Shown here: one piece after another, positions 25,801 to 31,800 of the stretch
Position numbering within the stretch: the stretch's first letter is position 1
Layout of the letters: every line of letters begins with the position of its first letter
Source: Ixodes scapularis
Taxonomy: Eukaryota; Arthropoda; Arachnida; Ixodida; Ixodidae
DNA: 64,000 nt
Direction of reading: 5' to 3'
NCBI RefSeq assembly: GCF_016920785.2
Contig: NW_024609881.1
Location: 46,346,710 to 46,410,709, forward strand
The notes under the pieces: model-generated
What the model saw: the letters and a program-made list of their open reading frames with translations, nothing else
The model's database searches: none
Told to the model about the DNA's origin: nothing
Program-made: the position numbers and the translations under genes

Positions 25801-28800
25801 ACAAACAAAAAAGTTGAGGCAGAGAATGGACTGTTTGTCCATTATCCATTAAGTCAGAGAGTGGCAGCGCGTCCTCCTTTCCTTGGAGGCACCGCGGAAA
25901 CCGCTGATGGCAGCGAAAAAGTGGCCGCCGTTCTGATGACCGGCTGACGCGCTGCGCAGAGCGGTCTTCCCGTCATTCCGGTCACAGCGGACGCATGCAG
26001 TCTTAACTGACGCGGTCGTTGCGGATGTAAGATTGAGCTTTTAGCCCGTCCTCGCTTCGATTATTTAAGCACTTTTTGTGCGCACAAAAAGAGGGTATAC
26101 AAGCTTGAAAGCTAAGTCAAATGACCCGGGTGTGCGAGCTTTATGAGCGGCCTGTTAAACGTATTCTGAGGCATACAGCGTTACTCGTTAAAATTACGCG
26201 TTAAAATCGGCAAGATAAATGAGGTACTTTCCTGCCTTCTCGGTCCGTCAGGTTAAAAGAAAATCCCACTTGTGTTTGTTCTTTTTTTTTCTTCTGTGCG
26301 GTCACGTGCCCAGAAAATCTCTTGAGGCAATTTTAGTTAGCGGCTCAGATAACTGCATTCACCTTACGCGAAAAGAAGACGGTGCTCTTGTTCGCTCTTA
26401 TTTTGAGGAAGACAGTGAGTGGAGACAAAGGGAGCTAGCCTTTGCGCCTACCCACTAATCCATCCAATCAGAGCTCGGCGCCTTGACGTCCCCGAACACT
26501 TTCATCTCCTCCTCGCCTTCTTTCCCTGCTGTGGGAGCACCAAACTCGGTACGAGATGGAATTCTTTCAGAACGTGTAAAAGTGTACTTTTCATTCCAAA
26601 ACTCTCAAGGAACTATTTTTTTTTGCAGTATAATGATGACTACCGGCTTGCCGAACACGTAGTGGTAAGACTTACTTTTTGTTGTTTCGTATAAGTGTTA
26701 TCTAATTTAATAGTTTACTAGAAAGTACGCCGTGTCCTTTTAGTATCTATTTTCTTCTGCTCTGTCTTTAGGCGTCTTACATAAAGAATGTCCACTGAAC
26801 TAACTGAGCTTGCCGTCTTCATTAAAAAAAAAAAAAAAAAGCTTTTGCTTAGAGCTTGTTTGCTCCTTTTTAAGGCCGAAACTGATCGAAAGTGATTTCT
26901 GCCAGCGTTCTACAACATATTAGAATCCGCTCAGCTTCGCGATATTTATGGCCGAGTTCCTTATTTCTCTCAATGTTTATCCCTTTAGAAGCCACATGTG
27001 GACGTGCCTGCGTGTGATTGGTTATCGGAGACACCTCTACATTTTGCGCTAAATTTGTCACTCAGACTTTCTACGGAAAGATTATTACTTTCGACTCTAC
27101 TCCATCTCACAAATGACTGCAGTAAAAACAAAGGCGCTGGTGCGTGAGCTCTGCAATGCTCTGGAGAATGCTTTCGTTTGTACGAGAACTCGTCCATAGG
27201 AGGCGCTTCTACCGCGTTCTATATATATGTTACACTACGCTCGCGAGCTCCGAGCAGTCGCAAGCGGTAGGAAGAGGGAAATTAGTACTTGTGGTTTCCG
27301 TATGCTGAAGCCAGGGAAGCGTTCGTCAAAGTGGCCGTGCGGTAAAGCCCAACGCAAGCTGCCAAGCAACTAGCCAACGATCAGTTGGCAGTCCTTACCT
27401 TGTTTCGTCTCCGTTTCGCGTAAGCTCTTCGGATTCGCTGAACTGCACGCCTGTTCTGTAGAATTATGCTCGGAACTGCTGGAGTAACCACCATTTACTG
27501 AAAATAAACCTATTCTTTTCCCACATTCATTAGTTCCAAGATACGAAATTGTTGAGTGTGGAAGAAGATCTTTAGTAAATGGTTGTTAGTCCGGCAGTGT
27601 GTTTGTCTCCTTTTTTAATAGCCACCCCATCCCCCCCCCCCCCCCCCCCCCCCCGCTCCCCTGCCCATTTCGACCTGAATCAGCATCGTTTGGCGTGCGG
27701 TCGTGTACCACTACCGGGTGGCGAACGCTAGTGATCCCAGGCTGGGGGTTGTGCCTCAATAGCTGAATTTCTCATCTACAGCAACGAGACAGGTCGCCTC
27801 TTGAGGCAGACTAAGTTGAGGCTTTTTAAACGTACATTCGCACAACCATTTCTTGTCTTCGTTTTTATCAATCTTTTTGTCTATTTTCCCACGTTCAGCT
27901 GCCATTTCATAAGTAGGAGTCACCAACTAGCTCAGTATCGACGACGCACGAGGGACGACGCACGAAGCAGACGACCAAGCGTTCGCGCTCTTGGCGCCAC
28001 TGTTCCACTTCGCGCCAGTTCGAGATCCACCAGCGCCTCCTTGTCGCACTTGTCTTAGTTTCGGTATCATGTCACACCGAAACCATTTGTAAACGAGGCG
28101 TCCATATTGGGAGGAACGTTGCACATGTTGTTAGGAACCATATTTGCATTACATCCACCCCAAAACCCGACAGTGCAGGTCGTGGGGTGGAGCATCCGGC
28201 TTGTACATCCGTGGAGAGAAGACGACAGGCATGCTGTAACGCATATAGGAATCACTGGCACCTTCCCAAGTCACGCTCTCGTGCCCGTTCCTTTGTCTGC
28301 ACTGCATATCTTTGTGACATGGAGTATAGCTGACGTCGACAATGAAAAGTGTTCCTCCTATATTTCCTCCGATTTTGATGTTCCCCCCGTTCTTTGTTAT
28401 ACAAAAGCGAAACTAAATCAGAATTCGATAAGTACTCACAACCATAAGATTAGTTATATGTAGCGTTCTCTGTTCTCGGTAAATAAAGCTAAACCCGAGA
28501 TATAAAACCCCCAAGCTGCATTAAAAAAAAAAAAAAATCAGAAAAAGCAAAAAAAAAAAAAAAAGAAAGAAAGAAAAACGATGTTTAGACCAAAGAGAGA
28601 GAGAAAAAAAATCCAGAGCATCACAAAGAGAGTCATTATTTACAGGTTTATTTTCTCGTCACCTGCATGGAACACAGCCGCCAATTAACTTTCCGCCAAG
28701 CTGCTTCTTGGTGAGGAACAAAACGTCTCGTTTGATTTTCGTATCGGCATAGGGGTCTTCTTTAAGCATGGGTCACCGGTGTGTTCTCTCCAGGGGCATG

Positions 28801-31800
28801 AAATCCATTCCAGTGTCCAATTTTCTTGGACATAAGCCCGGATAATCTTCGATTTTTCGTCAGACAGCAGATATTGATATCTAAAAACCCCATTTACATG
28901 AGAAAAAAAAAAAAAAAACTCCCCCCCCCCCTTCCTTTTGCTTTAGTTTAAATATAAACCCTGAGACCACGGATTCGTTTTTGTATGTATTCCAGAATAT
29001 TATACAGATCATGCGGCATTTATGGTGATTTTGTTTTCTCGTACGCAGTGTTTAATGACGCATTTGGAAAATGACACTATGGCAAAAGAAGTCTTCAAGA
29101 AAACGACTTGCCATCTTGAAAAAAAATTTACAGATAAATCTTCACCGGGACACAAAATTGATACAGCTCCAATAATCGAGGACCTCAAACAATTATGCGT
29201 GAGTAATATTTATTGTCCTTTGAGAAATATTAAAATAAAAATGATAGGACATTAGGTATTTCCGAGTGATTGTTTCAATCGTTTGGTGGACATATCAGTA
29301 ATTTTTCTGTGAGTGAAGTTCCTATAATATTCTCAGTTTTGGAAAACCGAATTAGCGTATCACGTGACCATAGAGGGTGAGGAGAAGGGTGGCAAGGAGG
29401 GGAGGGAAAGGGTAAGGAAAGAAAGGTGGAAGAGAAGGGAAGGGAGGGAAAGAGAGGCTGTTAAGGAGAGGAGAGGGCACGTTAGGTGGGTAAGGAGAGT
29501 GATTCGGAAATTGAGGGAGAGGGAAGGGAGGAAAGTAGATTGCGAAGTGGGGATTTCGTGTGTCACGCGACATATTTTTTTGCTAAGTTTAGCGGTGAAA
29601 ACAAATAGGTGTGTTACATGAGCAAGAATGGAGAGGAGGAGTAAGGGATGGGGGCACCATAGGTGAATGGGGGAGGGATGTGGGATAGAAAGAGAGAAAA
29701 AAAGGGGAGGGAGGATGGGTCAGGGTAAGGGAGGCAAATGGGGAGGACACCGTACGAAAGGAGAAAGACGAAAGGGGCTAGGGAGGGGAGGAATGCGGGG
29801 AGGGAATTGGCGTACCACATGACAATATTTTCCCGCAAAATTTAGCGGGAAACGTGAACCGGTGTATAGGTCATGTGACATCAGGTTACGTGACGTCGAT
29901 TTCCCCCGCTAAATTTAGCGCGGAAATTAAATTGGTGTACTGCTAAATTCAGCGGGGAAACTCTTGTGTAGGTTTAACATATTTCGGTATTTAGCACACA
30001 GAATAAAGAGAAGAACAGGAAAGAAAACAAAAAAACTCCAGTCTCGTTCTTATTCTCTCTACTTTATGCGCTAAATACCTCGATATGTAAGACAACCAAC
30101 TAGCCCAAATATACTGTGTGTATAGGTCACCTGACGTCCGTTTTTCTTAAATTTAGCGGGGAAACTCGATTGGCGGATTGGTCAATCGATGTCGATATCT
30201 TCACGTTGTGTAAAGGTCACGTGACATGACGTCGCGCTGCGCCAGTATCCTCGATACATTTAGCGGACATTGCACGTGCAGACGGACAGACGGACGGACA
30301 AACATTTAGGATTGGGGCGTGCCACTAGAACATCTCATGCTTAAAAAAAATATTGCAGCGATCTTCATCATCGATGTGCTCAGTCTAATGCATAGAACGC
30401 AGTATTGGAGGAACAAAAGTTTAAAATTTTTAAAGGGACATTATGCAGTCACTTCAGCGGGTGAACTAGAACACGTTCCTTATAAAGTACACGCTAAATT
30501 TAGCGGTGAAACTAAACTAGCGTATAAGCCACGCGACGTCAATTTCTCCGTTAAACTGAGAGGTGTAAATTGAACTGGTGGTTAGACCACATGAGGCCAA
30601 TACGCGTGACGTCAATGCACATGCTAAATTTAGTGGAAAAACAAAATCGGTGGTCACGTTACGTCACTTTCCCCGCTTAGTTTAGCTTGAAATAAGATGT
30701 ACGAAACGACAGGCGGACGGAACGATTTATGGGACAAAAGGGTTCAGTATAAAATCATTCCATGCCGTAAAGAAATTTGTTGTTTCAAATAGGCATTGCT
30801 TACTTTAAGCCAACAGAAATCCATGCCGTTGCAACGTAGAACAAACGTTTCCGTCATTCAGTGTCGTACATTAGCTCATTCGAAGCTAAAAACACGCAAC
30901 TTACATTACCAAAAACTTTGTTTTTATTGTTTTTATAAACTTGGGGAGTACAGAATGCGCTGTGCGAGCATTATTCGCGCGAGTTTTGGTTATACTTGGT
31001 TCGGGAGGCTCTGGGTGGTTCAGGATGCGCTGCACACACGACAAACTTATGTGGTCCCCGGGTTCATCAGAAAGTTCAAAACCAGTTTAAATTTACTCAG
31101 GAGTGCAATGTGAGACGAGTATGCCTTAATGAGCAGTTTCCACGGGTTGAGCAAGTACTTAACGAGCGAATGCACCTTACTCCTTGGCGGCGACAGAATT
31201 TGCGTTGTTGGAACGGCTGAATGCTGAAATCTTCGTGTCTTTACTGCAAAAACGTCGTCCACTTTCGTCTAGAAAATCGCTGCCGCCATTTGTCGGCTAC
31301 CGAGCCGATAATATTAGCGTAATCTGTAGACTCAAGGAATGGGTAGGAGAGAAACGCTCCTTTTTTGCTTGCCACTCAACAAAGTTCATAATTTGGAGTT
31401 TTGAGGCATTTAATGCGCAACCTACAGGCACTTCTGCGGTAAATCGCGGTGCGGTCTGCCGAGAAACCGACTTATGCGTTCTGTTCCAAGGAAGTACTCC
31501 ACATTAGGCTCACGACGTAGAATAACAAAAGTGCCCAGCTGCGACTCTTAACCGAAGTCGGAGAAATACGTAGGTAATGGGACGTGTACACGCTCGGCTT
31601 GAACGGTTTACTTCTCCACATTTAATGTTTCAAAACTTCAGGTTTGGCACACCAAACATTTTCTTGTCCTAGCACATTTAATCATGGTAACATGGAAACA
31701 CTGAAATAACTATAAAGTTTGCAACTGAGTCTTATTTTCTTTGTGTCACATCCTTATTGAGAAGGATTATATGAATTTATTTGTGATATGTTTTTAGACA

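Noticed and set aside
26311..26413. A possible exon ending SYFEED before GTGAGT
   Set aside because: Entry phase 2 and exit phase 1 do not match the neighbouring exons at 22052 and 26629, and the acceptor is weak.
27222..27506. Solo LTR or promoter (TATATATAT, CAGT-like initiator, AATAAA)
   Set aside because: No TG...CA borders or target duplication; the elements occur often by chance in this AT-rich DNA.
29352..29838. Proline/serine-rich minus-strand frames
   Set aside because: They translate the purine tracts and have no start context, splice sites or domain.
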